Assembly: GCF_003254395.2 (NCBI RefSeq)
Contig: NC_037648.1
Location: 9,302,009 to 9,366,008, forward strand
Direction: 5' to 3'
Origin: Apis mellifera
Lineage: Eukaryota; Arthropoda; Insecta; Hymenoptera; Apidae
DNA length: 64,000 bases
Positions within the stretch are counted from its first letter, which is position 1. Each line of letters opens with the position of its first letter. The position numbers were made by a program, and so were the translations under genes. Positions 1 to 13,333 of the stretch are shown here, in pieces. The notes under the pieces were generated by a model, which made no database searches, was not told where the DNA came from, and was given only the letters and a program-made list of their open reading frames with translations.

Positions 1-640
1 CATTTCACGAATAATTTGCTCTCTCTCCCCTCCTCCTTTCTCTCTAAGATCGCACAGTTTAACGCGATATCCCGCCATTTCTTATTCCACCATTCAACGC
101 GTACAAAATTTCTCTCGTACATTTTCCATCTAGTTTCGATACGAGATATTGCCCCAGGTACAATGGAGGTTCAAAAGAACGTCTTTTAGAGGCGTATCGG
201 GAATGAGTTAGCTGGAATCGTTTCGCGAATCTAATATGCAATACCCGATAACGCATGTTCCAGGAAGTGAAAAGCAAGATGTTTCGCTTCCGATGAGAGA
301 GAGAGAGAGAGATAGAAGTTAAAAATAAATTTCGAAACGGATAGAATTTCAATTTCGATTTATTTAAATCGTTTGGACTAGTTTTAATTAACTAGTTTTG
401 ATATTTGAGTGTTTTTTTCTTGCAATTAACGATATATATAATTCTTAATAATATTTATTTAGGATATATTCATTTTTAAATTCTTCCTAACATATCAAAA
501 TAATTTTGAATTGGAAAATCCTATAATTCATAAAAAATACATTAATCTAAATACAACAAATTTCGTTTTACTCGCAAATCAATTTTGATCAAACTTTCTC
601 GATTCAACTTCTCAAAAAAATAAATAAATAAAATTAAATA
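1..640. other. A+T-rich non-genic stretch with a short GA microsatellite
   Basis: This stretch is A+T-rich with a modestly G+C-richer start. A perfect (GA)9 tract lies at 295-312. The only open frame (minus strand, 59-352) has unremarkable composition and no recognisable domain. I see no gene or RNA here. Confidence 0.6.
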
Positions 641-825
641 AAATTCCAAGTTTCATGGGAACACGTGAGAAAGCAGGATACAATAGCCATTCCATTTATT
701 GCAACTATTCGCAGTCTAATTTTCGATGCGGTGGCGGTTGGTCCAATGATAAAATCGAGGCTGTATCCCGGGGGAGATCCACGTGCACCAGAGAGAATGA
801 GAGAGAAAGAGAGAGAGGATCTTAC

Positions 826-898
826 CTCGAGCTGTGAAACGCGGTGTTGCAAGTCGTTGGATTTCACGGGCAACTCTCGGCGGAATGACGTGTCGTTT
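826..898 (-). CDS. Candidate internal exon, 73 nt (product unknown)
   Basis: On the minus strand the segment is bounded by a pyrimidine-containing acceptor (CCCTTCAG, the AG at 900-899) and a strong 5' splice site, GAG|GTAAGA (GTAAG at 825-821), followed by a long CT tract. One frame is open throughout: one leading base completes a codon and 24 whole codons follow, ending at the donor. The residues include FRRELPVKSNDLQHRVSQLE, with hydrophobic spacing and charge typical of an alpha-helical coiled coil. The same frame has a stop at about 930, so the open part upstream is short and an exon would have to start at or near the proposed acceptor. No family is recognised and no partner exon is identified. 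A chance match of splice signals in a G+C-rich island is quite possible; conservation or RNA evidence would decide. Confidence 0.3.
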
Positions 899-978
899 CT
901 GAAGGGTATTTCGACAGGAACGAATGGTTATGCGGCCCACGGACGGCTATTGAATTTCAAGCGGTCCTCGTTTCTTTT

Positions 979-1003
979 CAGGGAGGGAGGAGATGCCTCC
1001 CTG
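979..1003. repeat. Short inverted repeat (8-bp arms)
   Basis: CAGGGAGG (979-986) is perfectly complementary to CCTCCCTG (996-1003) across a 9-nt loop. It lies directly after a pyrimidine-rich TTTCTTTTCAG sequence. No function is assigned. Confidence 0.6.
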
Positions 1004-1129
1004 CATCAGTCTCGGCTGCGACCGAGCAGTTGACCGATCCCCAATTTTTCCGCTTTTGTGAGAATTTCGCACGGAAAGGTACGACCGAAGCTTTTGGTGG
1101 CTTTTGAATCGTAGAGGTTGCGGATGTCG

Positions 1130-2590
1130 AGGGCTAGAGCTAATTTAATACATCTCCTCGTTTTTTTTTTTCTTTTTTTCTTTTTATTTTTTCACCGAAT
1201 CGACGAGTGAGTTTTCGAAAAGTTTTCCCCAAAAAGAGGTTTTTCTTTTTTTAAGTTAAAATGCAACTGTTTTAATACTGTGCAAATGACACACTCGAGT
1301 TTTTCTGATTTGAAAAGTGTATTTTGTACGCGTCTATTTCGTGTAAAATATTTCGAGATTATTCATCGATATAGTTTTAAATATTAATTTTTAATACAAG
1401 TTTGATCATTCGTAACAATTTTCATACAATGAAAACGATTGTTTTATTTCTTTTATACGTTTTTATCGATTCAAATTTTATTCTTATACCTTTTATCTGT
1501 CTCCTTACGTAGAAATAATCTCTCATCGATTATACACGTATATTATATCAATTTATTTTATAAATAAGAAAATTTCAATACAACTAATTATTTACAATTC
1601 AATTAATTTCATATACATATTATTTAATCAAAAAGATTCTTCATTCTCGACTTTAATTCACGTTCTGGAAATTCTCTAAAAATCAATTTGAAAGAGAAAA
1701 CGAATTCTGACAATGGCATTTATCAGTTTTCGAAACGATCGTTCAATCAAAAGTAAGAAATGGTGACGATGATGACGGGTATCGAGTGGCGAACCTAATT
1801 GCACGGAACTCGATTGAATCGGTTCAGTTTGAGGAGTGATAAAAAAAAAGAAAAAAAAACGAAGAGATCGAAACGACAACCATTCGATATCGATTCTGAT
1901 GATGGATTGAAAGGTCGAAAAAAAAGAAAAAGAGATTATCGTGTTGGCATAATGACAATATCGACGATTTTTAAATTTATTCTCTAGGATAATCGAAACG
2001 TGCGATTTTCATCAACTGTTTCATCACAATTTTGAGCTTTATCCGGAACGGAATGGAAAAATCGTTTTTTGAATAGTGGGAAGGATAATTTCCCTTCTTG
2101 TTTGCTCGTGAATTTAACGAGCTTTATGTTTTTCAGACGAGAGCGGAGATAATTTGTTTCCGCGAGATCTTTTGTGCCGTATCTCCACTCTCTTGTTACT
2201 TCTGTTTTATTTAAATACTCTTGTAGCGCTCATTTCGGTTTCCTTTGAAACTATTCGAATATCTCGAATGGAATAAACTTTAGGAGAAGATAAGCACGTA
2301 AGAAGCATCACGTTTTATATGTAAAATAATATATTTTTGTACATAAATAAGTAGTTCGCACAATATGGTATTACTAAAACGATTAAAAAATGTATTAAGA
2401 ATAAAGTAAAATATGCATATTAAATTAATATTCTAAATTTTGTTAGAATTATGAAACTTCATTACGATTATTTGCTTTTCTAATCTCTGGAATACCATCG
2501 AATTGAACGAAACAAATGCTCGACAAAATGGCTCTAGAAAATTTTCAAAAAGAAAACGTATTTGTATTTCTTTTCATCTTTAAGTCCTTC
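1130..2590. other. A+T-rich non-genic stretch
   Basis: This stretch is A+T-rich with homopolymer T and A runs near 1160-1190 and 1840-1860. Open frames at 1676-1987 are driven by A/T runs and look spurious. I see nothing functional. Confidence 0.6.
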
Positions 2591-3130
2591 CCTATTCCGC
2601 GTCAAAATATCATCACGATTCTTTTGTCTAACGCGTTGTAACGCTCAACTCGAAGGCTGAAAATTACACACGTGACGCAAACTCGGCCGCCAGAGAATAA
2701 TCCTTCCGCCGGTGCCAACAACGCCACTTCCGGATTCCGAATTCGTGATCGCGGGGCAAAAGCGTTTTTCCCGCTTTGAGCCGAGTGAAAACGCTTTGCT
2801 GCAACATTTACGCCCCGCCCAACCGGCTTTAACAAACTGTGTTAAAGAGGAAGGTTCTCCATCCCTCCCTTGCCTCCGGCAAAATCGGCGTGGCAGAAGT
2901 AACATTATTTATTTGCAAATAGCTAACGAACGATTCAGACGAGTGCCTCCGACGGTTATTAGCCCCCGTGATCCTTGCCAAGGATTACGGTTTGTTTGAT
3001 CAAAATTTCAAGGAAACGAAAGGGGTGTGTATGTACGTATATATCGGTGTAAGGATTAATTAACCCTTTGAGTGCATTGGAATAACCGGTGTGTGCGGTG
3101 GCGAAAAATGTGCTTCTTACTAGTTTAACC
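2590..3130. other. G+C-rich island 2
   Basis: This is a G+C-richer block with overlapping open frames on both strands, none of them recognisable. It contains the inverted repeat at 2759-2797. It is a candidate regulatory or conserved non-coding island. Confidence 0.45.
2759..2797. repeat. Inverted repeat with 10-bp perfect arms
   Basis: AAAGCGTTTT (2759-2768) pairs perfectly with AAAACGCTTT (2788-2797). The pairing continues outward through a GC step if a single A is bulged. The 19-nt loop contains most of a 16-bp word (2778-2793) that recurs exactly at 13420-13435. Confidence 0.6.
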
Positions 3131-6100
3131 TGCTTGTGTAATCTCGTTCTTTTATTCAGTTGAAGTTAGATGATGGTTTCTTTTTTTTTCTTCCTTTTTT
3201 TTTTTTTTTGCATAAAATAATTCATCAAAAGTGTCTTGATATTGATTAAAGTTTGTTATCTGCTAGAAGATTAGTAAAAAGAATGAGAGATTAGTTGAAG
3301 TTGGAAATATAAATTTTAAGAAAAGGAATAAATTTAGTTTAATTAAGATTTTCGTTAAACATTGAAGAAGAATGATTTTGATAGATTTTTTAAAAGTTTC
3401 TTTTTCGTAATCGATTTCTCTAACTTTTGTCCAATTTCTCATTCAATTATAATAATATCGATAGAACAGATGACCCTATTTTTGATATCCACCAGAAATG
3501 TGTTCTCTAATTATTTAACAATCCTCTAAATATATAATATACAAAAGAAAAACTTTGCCAATTTGATCGAACTGATTTGATACAACTAAAAATTTGATTA
3601 TTCGGGAGAAAATAACGCGGATAGGAGAACTGTAAAAAAACTTTTCTGGGTCTTTAAAGATCAATTTTCTTCAGTTACATTGAATCGTAAACCGTGAACA
3701 GTAAAATCGTCAACGTGGACTAAGGGAATCCAAGAGAAGATTCCCGATAACAAGGCGAATTTCTGGGAACCAGCTGGCGCAACTGCAGTGGTGCAGTTTA
3801 GTTTCACGAAGATTGGCCTCGAATCAGAGAATTGCAAGAAGCAATTTGCAGCCACGTATCTCTTTCTCGTCGTCGCCCCAATGAGAATGACCCGATACAC
3901 CCTAATTAATACCTGCTCTTAGTTGGGAGACCAGTTGCTCTTTCTTTGCGAAATATTAAGGTGAATAAAAATCATTTAATCCTCGAGATATTTTATGCAT
4001 TCTTAGAAATAGTATTACTGTGAAAGTATATAGGATAAGAAAAATTAGTTTTAAGAAAAACTATGAAGAAAATATTGTGTGACTGTTTTATAAATAATTT
4101 TTTGTTTCGATTTGAAGAAACTATGAAAGATTAGAAATATTAAATGTATTTGTACAATGTGCATACTTATTCTAATATTTGTTAAAAGAATAAAAAAAAA
4201 GGAGAAGGAATTGTAATAATTTCGTTCTTCTTTATTTGCTGACAGTGCATACAAGCAAAATTAGCATATTTGTACGAAAAGCAATCTTGTTCTCTCTAAC
4301 ACAGATTTCTCAGTCAGTATTTGTATGTCATGTCAACTAGAAGGGAAAGCTTGGTAAGCTTCAGAGCTTAACATGAATAACACTGACGCGGGTTCTTCCT
4401 GCAGGAACTAAAATTTTGGGAATAATGATGATCCGTGTCAGGATGATATCGTTTCATTTTCTAATGAGAAAGAAATGTTGAGCAAGTATTCTTTTTGTGT
4501 TAAAAGAGAATTTTCTTGTCGGTTGAGATACTGTTTAAGGAATGATCATTCGAAAGAAAATTCAAGAACGTAAAATATTCAGTTGCACCACAGAAAGTGC
4601 AGTCAAAGAATTAGAAATATTTTATTCTTAAACAATTTTTCTGATGTCAAAGAAACCTTAATATTAATATTTATGGCTCTCTTGCACGAAGTTACAGACA
4701 TCAATTATTTTTTCCTCCTTCATTATGCACCATTATACACAGGAATAAGGGGAAAAAATTCGAAACATAAATTCTCTCATTAGAGTAATTATGTTTCCTC
4801 AGATTGTTACAAATTTTTGTTGTTGTAGTTACACTTTCTGGTTAACAAATTTCGTACCATGGGCAAAAATAGAGGTAATTCTAATTACCATTTTCTTTTT
4901 TTTCTCTTGTATGTTAAAAAAGTAGTTGTAATATACGTATTTCAACGAAAAGCACGATATTTTACATGTAATATTCATTATAATTATATTTTAATCTTAT
5001 GATACATACGTGTACGATCTTCTGTAAATATTACATTTTGAATATGGCTTTTTAAACGCTTTAATAAACAGCAATATGAGAATTTAATATTTAATCTGGG
5101 ACGTGTACGACTCTAGTGATTATGTCTCTTCATTTTTCAGAGCTTCGTATTAACATGATAATATAAAAATTTTCTATTTTTGCGTATTTACAATAATATT
5201 TCAAAATTATTCACGATGATGTTTCTATGATATTTTATAGTCTTTTAAAAAGAAAGAAATTTCTGTCCATTCATGGATGATTTCATCTGTATTACAAAAA
5301 TGTAAAAAGAATATACATACGTACAATTGTTGGTTTTCATTATAAATAAGATACGTAGATACTATTACACGTGGATATTAAGCTAATTTTTATTTCAAAA
5401 TACAAAGAGAATGTATTCATAATTGAATAAATAAATAAAAATTCATGAAAAATGAACTTTGGTTTATTAACTTAAATGGGAAATAATAATTTAAAAATAT
5501 ATATCGTTCGAATTTATGTTTTTTTCAAAATACCTCTTTAATTTTTCAAAGATAAAAAAAGATCGTTTCTCGTATAACAAGACCAAGAAGATTTGCAAAA
5601 AGAAAAAAAGATAAAAATAAGAGATAAAAACGTTCAAAATTTAGTAGGAGTCAAGTTTGTTACACGAAATACATCTCGACTTCTTAAAAATTAAAGAAGG
5701 AATAAACTACTCGTTTTTTTGATAATACAAACCAAGACTAAGAGCGGAAGAACAGTAAAGAAGAAACACGAGAATAAAAAATAAATATTCCCAAATATTC
5801 ATCATCAATGTTAATACGTAGAACGTAGAAGTTTATGCATGAATAAAATTTAGAATGCACGTAATATGCAAATAATAAAATAATCCAATGCAAAGTACAT
5901 ACTATGATTTCAAAGATGAAACAGATTTTGATTCTATTTTCATAATTCTCTTTTCATAATTTATTTTAATTTCGAATCTATTCATATACTTATATATTTG
6001 TTTAAACATTGTTTAAACATTGAAGAAAACCATCTCCTTTCTCAATACCCAAGGTCAAGACTAGAATAAACAAAGAAACGAAAATAGTTTAGGAAGATTT

Positions 6101-6330
6101 ATCATCAAGTTATTTAAAAGTACTACAATTCTCTATTTTTAAAAAATTAAGAAGAGAATATAAGATTTAAAAAAATAATTCCAGAACGTGAAACAAACAA
6201 AAATTCTTCATAATTCTATTACCACAAAAGAATACTTATCAAAAAAATAGAATATAAAAATAAATTTCCATAAATTCCTATCATCAATTATTCACTATCT
6301 TTCCAAAATTCCAAGAAAGAAAGAAATATT
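3130..6330. other. Mostly A+T-rich stretch with one small island
   Basis: A pyrimidine/T-rich run lies at 3178-3210. A small G+C-richer block at about 3660-3910 has an unremarkable 79-residue minus-strand frame, and a 12-bp perfect palindrome TTCCTGCAGGAA lies at 4396-4407. The remainder (about 4800-6330) is A+T-rich with no recognisable gene. A direct repeat of GTTTAAACATT occurs near 6000-6021. Confidence 0.55.
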
Positions 6331-6339
6331 CGATCCCTA

Positions 6340-6790
6340 AACGTTACCAAGATCAAAAGGCAGAGGATACTCGGTGTAGGAGAAAAAACGGATACGGAAA
6401 GTATTCCGATATGAGGGTTTCAATTTCCTCCGGCCAAGTTCTCCAACAGAATCATCCACCCCCCGTAGACACAGACCCCGCAAAGGGTGCAAATTTTTCC
6501 CACGAAGATCCCACGGCATATTGCGCGGCCACGAGGACGCTCTAATACGGAATTGAAGCGGAGCCGGAACAAGGTTGACCCGCATAGGGCGCGCAACGCC
6601 GCGCATATTGCGGACCGGAAACGAGATACGCGATTCTCGGCCAGCATTTCGTATGCCGTTGACATCGGACCGGTCTCGCTAACTTTCGCGTTAAGCTGAC
6701 TACCGAGTTAGTCAGCAAAGTAGCACAGAGTTAGCTCGGGGAAAAGTGGATTGCCGTTGACCGAGGAAGGGACACCGAACTTTGACGATA
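6340..6790. other. G+C-rich island 4
   Basis: This is a sharply G+C-richer block with many CpG dinucleotides and overlapping unrecognised open frames on both strands (6337-6699). There are no clear splice sites and no start context. It is a candidate conserved non-coding or regulatory island. Confidence 0.45.
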
Positions 6791-8220
6791 AATCGTTATT
6801 GGATTTTTTTTTTTTTCCTTGTGCGTTCTGTAAGAAAGAATGGTTTTTTTTTTCGTTTATTAATTCAGAGGCGAAATAGCAGGATTTATGGAGAAAGAGA
6901 AGAATGTTTGGGAAATTGGAAAATGAAAATGTACGATTCTGTATCGATCGAATATAGAAGGTTTTATTTTGAAGTTTAAAAAATTTATAAATTGATACGT
7001 ACAAGCTATCTATAATGGAAAGTGATTATCTTTTAGATGTTCTCGATTAATATCAAATTCATTCAATCATTATATTTGTAAAAAATTTTTATCACTTGTC
7101 CTTTTCTTTCTTTGAAATTATATTCCTGTCATTTGAACAAATCTTTTAATATCTTAATTCTAATTAAGTGTTTTTATATTGGCAAATATATATATAACTT
7201 TCTGTAATTATAGCCTTATATAACTGAGGTATCGAGTTAAGTTTTCCAAGAATTTAATCACTTGTACTTTTTTTTTCTTCTTCTTTTTGAAACGAAACTC
7301 CTGTCATTGAAAACGATTGAACGAGTTTTTTAAGGACTTCCTTTATTCCTTCCTAAGATCGTTTCTAAAAGGTTATACGACTACTTGACTCCGGGCAAAA
7401 GTTCCGGAGTATACGTTTTCTTCAAAAGCTCAGCAGCCAACGTCTCTCTGAAGATTCTTTGTATTTCGCTTTTAAGTACGGATAACATCTTCTTGCCTGA
7501 TCCGTTTCCTGCATTCTTGGATTTGATTCGTGCTTTTTTCCACGGAGACAGCAAATCAGATTTTGCGCGAGTGCAAAAATTTTAATAAATAAAAGTTGAT
7601 AAAACAAACAACTTTTTCTCTATCCTTTATTTTTTTTGCAAAAAACGATCGTTTCGAATTTTATCGATAGACATTTGGTATGTAAACTCTCCAACTTTTT
7701 CACGTAGTAATTCAAAACTTAACTGAAATAAATTTTTTAAAAATTATAAAACCAATTAAAGGATATAACGTAAAACACGCGTTATATATTTACAAAGCTC
7801 TCTAGCTTTTTTTCTTTTTATTTATAAAATAAATTATGCACGAGTATTAAGCATAGCAAAAAGAAAAAAAAATAGGAACTTGTTTTATGGAAATAATAAA
7901 ATTTAAAAAATTTGCAAAAGTTTTTATTCTATTAATATATTTATTAATATTACAAATATAAAAATCTCTTAAAAGGAACGAAAATTCCAACATTATTTTA
8001 TTTTTAAGAAATTTAAAAAAAAAAAAAAACCTATATAATTCTCTCATTCATCTTTATCCAACAAACCCAAAGCTCGTATTTAATAATTCATTCCCCATTC
8101 GCATGGACGTTAATTCCATTCTTTTTTTTCATTCTAAACACCACATATTCTTCTCCCTCGCGTTAATCTTGCCTTAATTTTTGTCGCGAGAATGGGATAA
8201 ATAGGAGAGGAAAGAATAGT
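6790..8220. other. A+T-rich non-genic stretch
   Basis: Several poly-T and poly-A runs (near 6805, 6845, 7270 and 8015-8030) separate short spurious open frames. No gene is recognised. Confidence 0.55.
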
Positions 8221-8490
8221 AGGAACATTCGAAAGAAAAAGAAAGGCGGCCGCGCGTGAATTAACATACTTAATTAGAAAACGAGCCTGGGACGTTATTA
8301 GTGTTAATTTGGCCGACCAGCTGTCAAGTTGTGCTAAGCAGCCGGTGCATTAAGAAAAGTTAGCCGAGTTTTGGATGGCCGACAACGAGAAGGAACTTTC
8401 CTAATAAATTATTATTTCGGGCTGGCTCGACGAAACGTGTCGGCAGCCACTTTTGAACGTTAAATGAAAAGCGGATTGGTTGAAATTGCG
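8220..8490. other. G+C-rich island 5
   Basis: This is a compact block of balanced composition without a long open frame. It contains a CAGCTG E-box-like word near 8320 and several TGTC words. Its non-coding character and sharp edges suggest a regulatory element, but only cross-species conservation could show that. Confidence 0.4.
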
Positions 8491-10860
8491 AGGAAAACAA
8501 TCGTGCTATTTTTTTTTTGTCTTTTGGATCGATAAAAGATATTAGGAATTTTTGGCTTTCGTTTAAATTTTTCGATCATTGTTATATCTTTTGCATTTTA
8601 TGTTGAAAGAAAGATTATTTTAAAAAAAATTTAATATGGAATTAAATATATATATTAATACATTATTTTCTATAAAAGGAAAAAGTATTGAATTACTTAT
8701 AACAATAAATTATTAGTTCTAATATAGATATTTAATTATTATTAAATATTTCGTAAACTAATAATTTTTCCTCATATATGAGTAAATTTTTATAGAAAAT
8801 GCAACAAACTCTTTACATATTCACTGTCTTTTTTTAAATGATTTTACTTGAGATACAAAGTTGATATGACTTTATATGACTTCTATACGTTTTAAAAAAT
8901 AAATAATTTTTCAATATTCCAAATTCACATAGGACATTCTAATAAAATAATAAAATAAAATATAAGCAATGAAACATTTTTGCTATTTGTATCAAATCGA
9001 TAATCCATGCTGAAATTTGAATTAGCGTATTTAAATTATTAATATTGTATTTATTCTACGTTACAATCCATTGCAATCGTTATAAAATGTTTCCAATGTC
9101 TTTAGTGAAATGTTGGAATGAAGCTTGAATCTGCGACATTAAACCCATTTAGCTGGAAGAATTAGTGCTTTCGACATTTCTTTCTCAACAAATTCCCGAT
9201 TAATGGGAAAACATTAAATCGTGACTTTTAGCCGAATAAATTTTTATCTGATAAAAAACTAACCGTTAAATTTATATCAACCATTCGGGAAATATTTTCC
9301 AAATCGAATTAATTTATGGAATAAGTAATTAGTCATTTTTTTTAGAACAAACTCATTACAATTTATTCTCCAATTTTAGGCTCGAATTCATTTTTGTTGA
9401 TCTAATATTATTCCTCAATGAATAGTGTACACAAAAATTAAATCAAAGTATAATAAAATAATAAAAAATAAGTATAGTAAGTAAATCATAAATCAATTAA
9501 GCGAATAAAGATCGATCAATATTAATTATAGAGTATACATACGTAAATTCTAATTTGATGGATTATTTTAAGTTAGAATTCACTTTATGATGTTTTTTGG
9601 CCAATTGGAAAAGGGAATTAGATAATGAGGAAGAGTATATGGTACATGTTAATTGCATTTACAGATCTGTATTCCGTTGGAACTCGAAAGAACGATCAAT
9701 TATTGTGATTGCATCGCTGAAATACTTTAGATTATAAATTCGGAAGTTCAAACAACTTGGAACAATTCGAGAGCTTCCTTCGTTCGAGAACAATACTCGT
9801 AAAGATTGCACAGATTAGGATAAGTCCCTTTCAAAGAGGCTTTCGATGAAAATTATGTCCGTTTGGTTCGGTCCAGTTTTCCTGCATATTTTTATTTCGA
9901 TATAATTAATTAAAAAAAAAAAAGAAAAAAACGTTTAAAAATAAGTAAAAAAAATAAAAATAATTAATTATTTCTTTATTGTTGTTGTACGGATATTTAT
10001 TATTAAATATAAATATTAAGTTTTATGTAAACAAGAGAAATAAATCGCATAATTCGTAAAGATTTATGAATTCGTGTCGTATAAAGAGATTTATATAATA
10101 ATTTGAGATATAATAACGGTGTAAATTAATGTGAGTGTATCACGTGTTATTTACATGCATGGTTCTTTATATTAATATTCAAATAGCATACTACTTCTGA
10201 ATTTGTAACTTGATACGCAAAAAAAATTATTTAGATGTTGCTTATTAATATAAAAAATACGAATTGTTTGTTTCAATTTTTTAACGCGTACCTAATTTTT
10301 TATTCAATTATTATTTTCTATAAGAAGTTTCAAATCGGAGAATATTATATTAATTTTACATAATTACGAGCGTTAAGAGTGTGGAATGTCTCGACACGCG
10401 AAACAATAACATCGCTTGTTATTGATACGAAATATCGATTTAACGTAGTCGTTTCCCGGACACGGAGCGGAACAGACGTGTTATTCTCCGCTCCACGCAA
10501 GAAAGTTTAATAAATTAATTATAGTTTTGTGCAAATAATTATAAATTAATTAATTGTTTTAATTATTTAACACATTATTATAAAATAATATTATATAAAT
10601 TTTTTGGAATAACATCATATTCAATATTCATAACTTTTCTTTTGAATTTTGTATAGTTTTTTTAATTTTTGTAACTTTTTTAAAAAAAAAGTTACAAAAA
10701 TTTATACAATCGAAATTATTTTCTGTTTCCATTTTCCAAAATAATATCACAATAATAATAAATAATATGTGTTACAATTTCATTTTCAGAATTTATTTGA
10801 AAATTAATCGTCACAAATAATAAAGTTAAAAAACAATTGAAGAACAACAAACGCATAAGA
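8490..10860. other. A+T-rich non-genic stretch
   Basis: This is a long A+T-rich stretch. The only clear structure is the hairpin at 10651-10707. No open frame worth noting was found. Confidence 0.6.
10651..10707. repeat. A+T-rich hairpin, 18-bp perfect stem
   Basis: The segment 10664-10681 is perfectly complementary to 10685-10702 with a 3-nt loop. The arms read AATTTTTGTAAC plus a T run, and the mirror of that. Outside the stem, GTATA (10651-10655) pairs with TATAC (10703-10707) if a 7-8 nt bulge is allowed. Much of the pairing is A/T, but the central GTAAC/GTTAC blocks make it more than a simple A-T run. Confidence 0.7.
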
Positions 10861-13100
10861 ACAATATTCTTCTTTCGACGAGTTACACGCGGCAGGAAGT
10901 CTTGCGTAGTTAACCGGAACTGGCCGTGACGTGTTGATTATTCAAATATTAAAGGGATGTACAAGATACGACGTGTTAACATTAGTCGATTCAATGTGTT
11001 CGTAAACCAGCCATTCTCCATTCTCGGTACAAGGAGAACCGGTGTCCAGCTACAAATTCGCAAGGACGAACAAGATTCGATCCTGGTTAGACACAATGTC
11101 TCTGTACCCATTTGTACAACCGTAGAAACTACAATTAGAAATGCAAACTAGCACGGTAGCGACATTGGAAATTTGTTTAATCGATTGCCTCGAGGTATGC
11201 TTGTCAAATTGGTCTACTCGTGTATTAAGAAGTCCTAACAGATTGGTAACAGAATTTCTCTTGTAAAAATTTCTCTTTTTATTGTCGACTTTAAACGAGT
11301 ATCGCAATTATAAATTCAGAGGATTATTTTAATATAGAGGAAAATTAACGAGGTATCATTGATTCATTGGTTTTAAATTTAGGATTTTACGTATAGGATT
11401 CTCGATTAAACGAAATGAAATTATTTATGTTTCGATGGAAATAGATTTCTCAAGTCTAGCTGTTCGTTGATATTTCTTCGTTAAAATTATTCTTGAAAAT
11501 ATACGACAACAACTTGGTTTGCTTACGAATTTCTTATCTTTAGAAATTTTTCTTCGTAATATTTCTAATATGTTTAAGAATTTTTCTCTCGTAAAGTAGA
11601 AACTTTTATAATTTCCGAAGAACATCAACTTCTATTTCAACTTCTTTAAATTGCTGCACTTTACAGCGTATTATTCTTCTTCGAACAGTGTTAAAATTAA
11701 AATTTTTACGTATTTTAAAGAAAACCTTTCCATTTAGATCGTTGGTGTTTCTAATATTTATAAAGTTATCAAATTATTTCATTATATCTTTATAAATATT
11801 AGAAATAATAGTAATAATAATAATAAAATTATTTTAGATATAAATGTCAAAATTTGAGAGATAACCATTTGGAGAAATACAATACAAATTTGTTATAGAA
11901 CGTATATTTTCAAGATTTGCAATTCAATAATTTATAATTAAAAACTTCCCCTTTTTATGCGCCCTATATATACACGCATTATGCCATTACCATAAATCTG
12001 AAAACAAAATGAAGATATACGGTTAACGATCCGAGCATTATTTTTATACGGACATATTCGCGTGTGAGAAAGAATAAATCCAAGGAAATTATTCTAAAAA
12101 AATAAAAAATGTTTTTGATATCAAAGATTCTTCAAAAAAATTTCTTAAAGTATAAATAAAAAAAGGAATAACAAAATATTGCTGCACTTCATATTAACGA
12201 AATAATCTCACACGAATATCAAATAGAATTTTATATGTATCGATAAATTTCATCGACTATCTCTCTCCCACAAATCACTCTCTCACAATTACGATAACAC
12301 AAATTTCGCAAAAACACAGATACATAAAATTTATTAAAAGTCTCACGTCGCAAGAGAAAAACTCGCACAATAAAGTCATCATTAATCCTGATGTTCTCGA
12401 TATTCATAAATCAAGATTGAAAAAAGATAATCACTATGCTCGTAGTACAACCGTATCAGGATTAATATTCGAAAATTGATATTTTACCACGCCATCGTAA
12501 CGATAACGCGTACTTCACGATGTATCGAAGTTTTTCTTTTTATTCTTTTTATCTCTTTCTCTCTCTCCCTCTCTGTTCTCGTTACGAATTTCTGCCACGT
12601 AACTTCAACCATAACTGATTCACGCGTCAACGGGTAAGATAACGAATCGTTGGCTCGAATTTCCAGTGTGGAATGTCAAAACGAATTTTTTAATAGGAGC
12701 TTTTATCCGGTCGTGTTCACTGATGCCTTGCGGGTGCAATTAATTCGCCCTTTCTCGCTATGCACCTTCCCTTCCTCTCGTTTTGATCTCCTATGCTCGT
12801 TTCGTGTTTCCTCTGACTCGATTTTCTTTTTTTCTTCTTTTCTTTAAGGGAGAAATCAAGTAAGCTGTGTCCCATTGAAAAGTGAACGCCATAGATCCGA
12901 TGTGGTATTAAAAATTTTAATGAATATACAATTTTTATGGATTTTATTATTAAAAGTGTTTTTTTTTTTTTTTTTAAAGAAAAAGGATCATAAATTGAAG
13001 ACACAAATTTGTTAAAAAAATATAAGAAGAACAAACGTCCATCTAGAAACAAATTTGGATAATTTCAACGTGCATGATAAAAAATTAACGAAAAAAAAAA
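10860..13100. other. Mixed, mostly A+T-rich stretch
   Basis: A moderate rise in G+C at 10870-11230 carries a 64-residue open frame on the plus strand with no recognisable domain. An (AAT)n tract lies at about 11808-11825, a CT-rich tract near 12546-12576 and a T run at 12959-12975. The rest is A+T-rich without visible genes. Confidence 0.5.
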
Positions 13101-13249
13101 GAAGAAAGGGAAGAAAAACCGATTCGCCTCGCGAATTCATAACGATCCACAGCCGATAGTCCATGACAGGATCGTTTCAATGCGCTCGGTCGTCCCGATT
13201 AATCATCTGGCTTCACCCGCTCTGTACATACACGTTGTCCGTGCATTCT

Positions 13250-13323
13250 CGTGTGCATACACACGGGCCGTGTCCGTTCCGTCGACACGACGATTCGAAC
13301 GATAGCGCACGATACGGATCGTG
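13250..13323. repeat. Pair of short perfect hairpins
   Basis: CGTGTG-CATA-CACACG (13250-13265) and CACGAT-ACGG-ATCGTG (13308-13323) each have 6-bp stems and 4-nt spacers. They sit about 40 bp apart. They could be dyad protein-binding sites; no factor is assigned. Confidence 0.55.
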
Positions 13324-13333
13324 GGGGAGGCGG

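Larger units (their letters stand above)
640..1130. other. G+C-rich island 1
   Basis: The base composition rises sharply here compared with both flanks. The island holds an imperfect GA tract (791-819), the candidate minus-strand exon at 826-898, an 8-bp inverted repeat (979-986 with 996-1003), and a strong plus-strand acceptor-like sequence (pyrimidine tract plus CAG ending at 980). Frames open on both strands overlap, which is usual when stops are rare by composition. It could be an exon neighbourhood or a conserved regulatory island. Confidence 0.5.

Noticed and set aside
981..1128. Plus-strand frame following a strong TTTCTTTTCAG acceptor-like sequence
   Set aside because: The peptide looks plausible, but it would lie on the opposite strand to, and next to, the candidate exon at 826-898, and no donor or partner exon supports it.
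11139..11268. 42-codon plus-strand frame with a GAG|GTATGC donor-like word
   Set aside because: Short frame, no acceptor support and no recognisable content.
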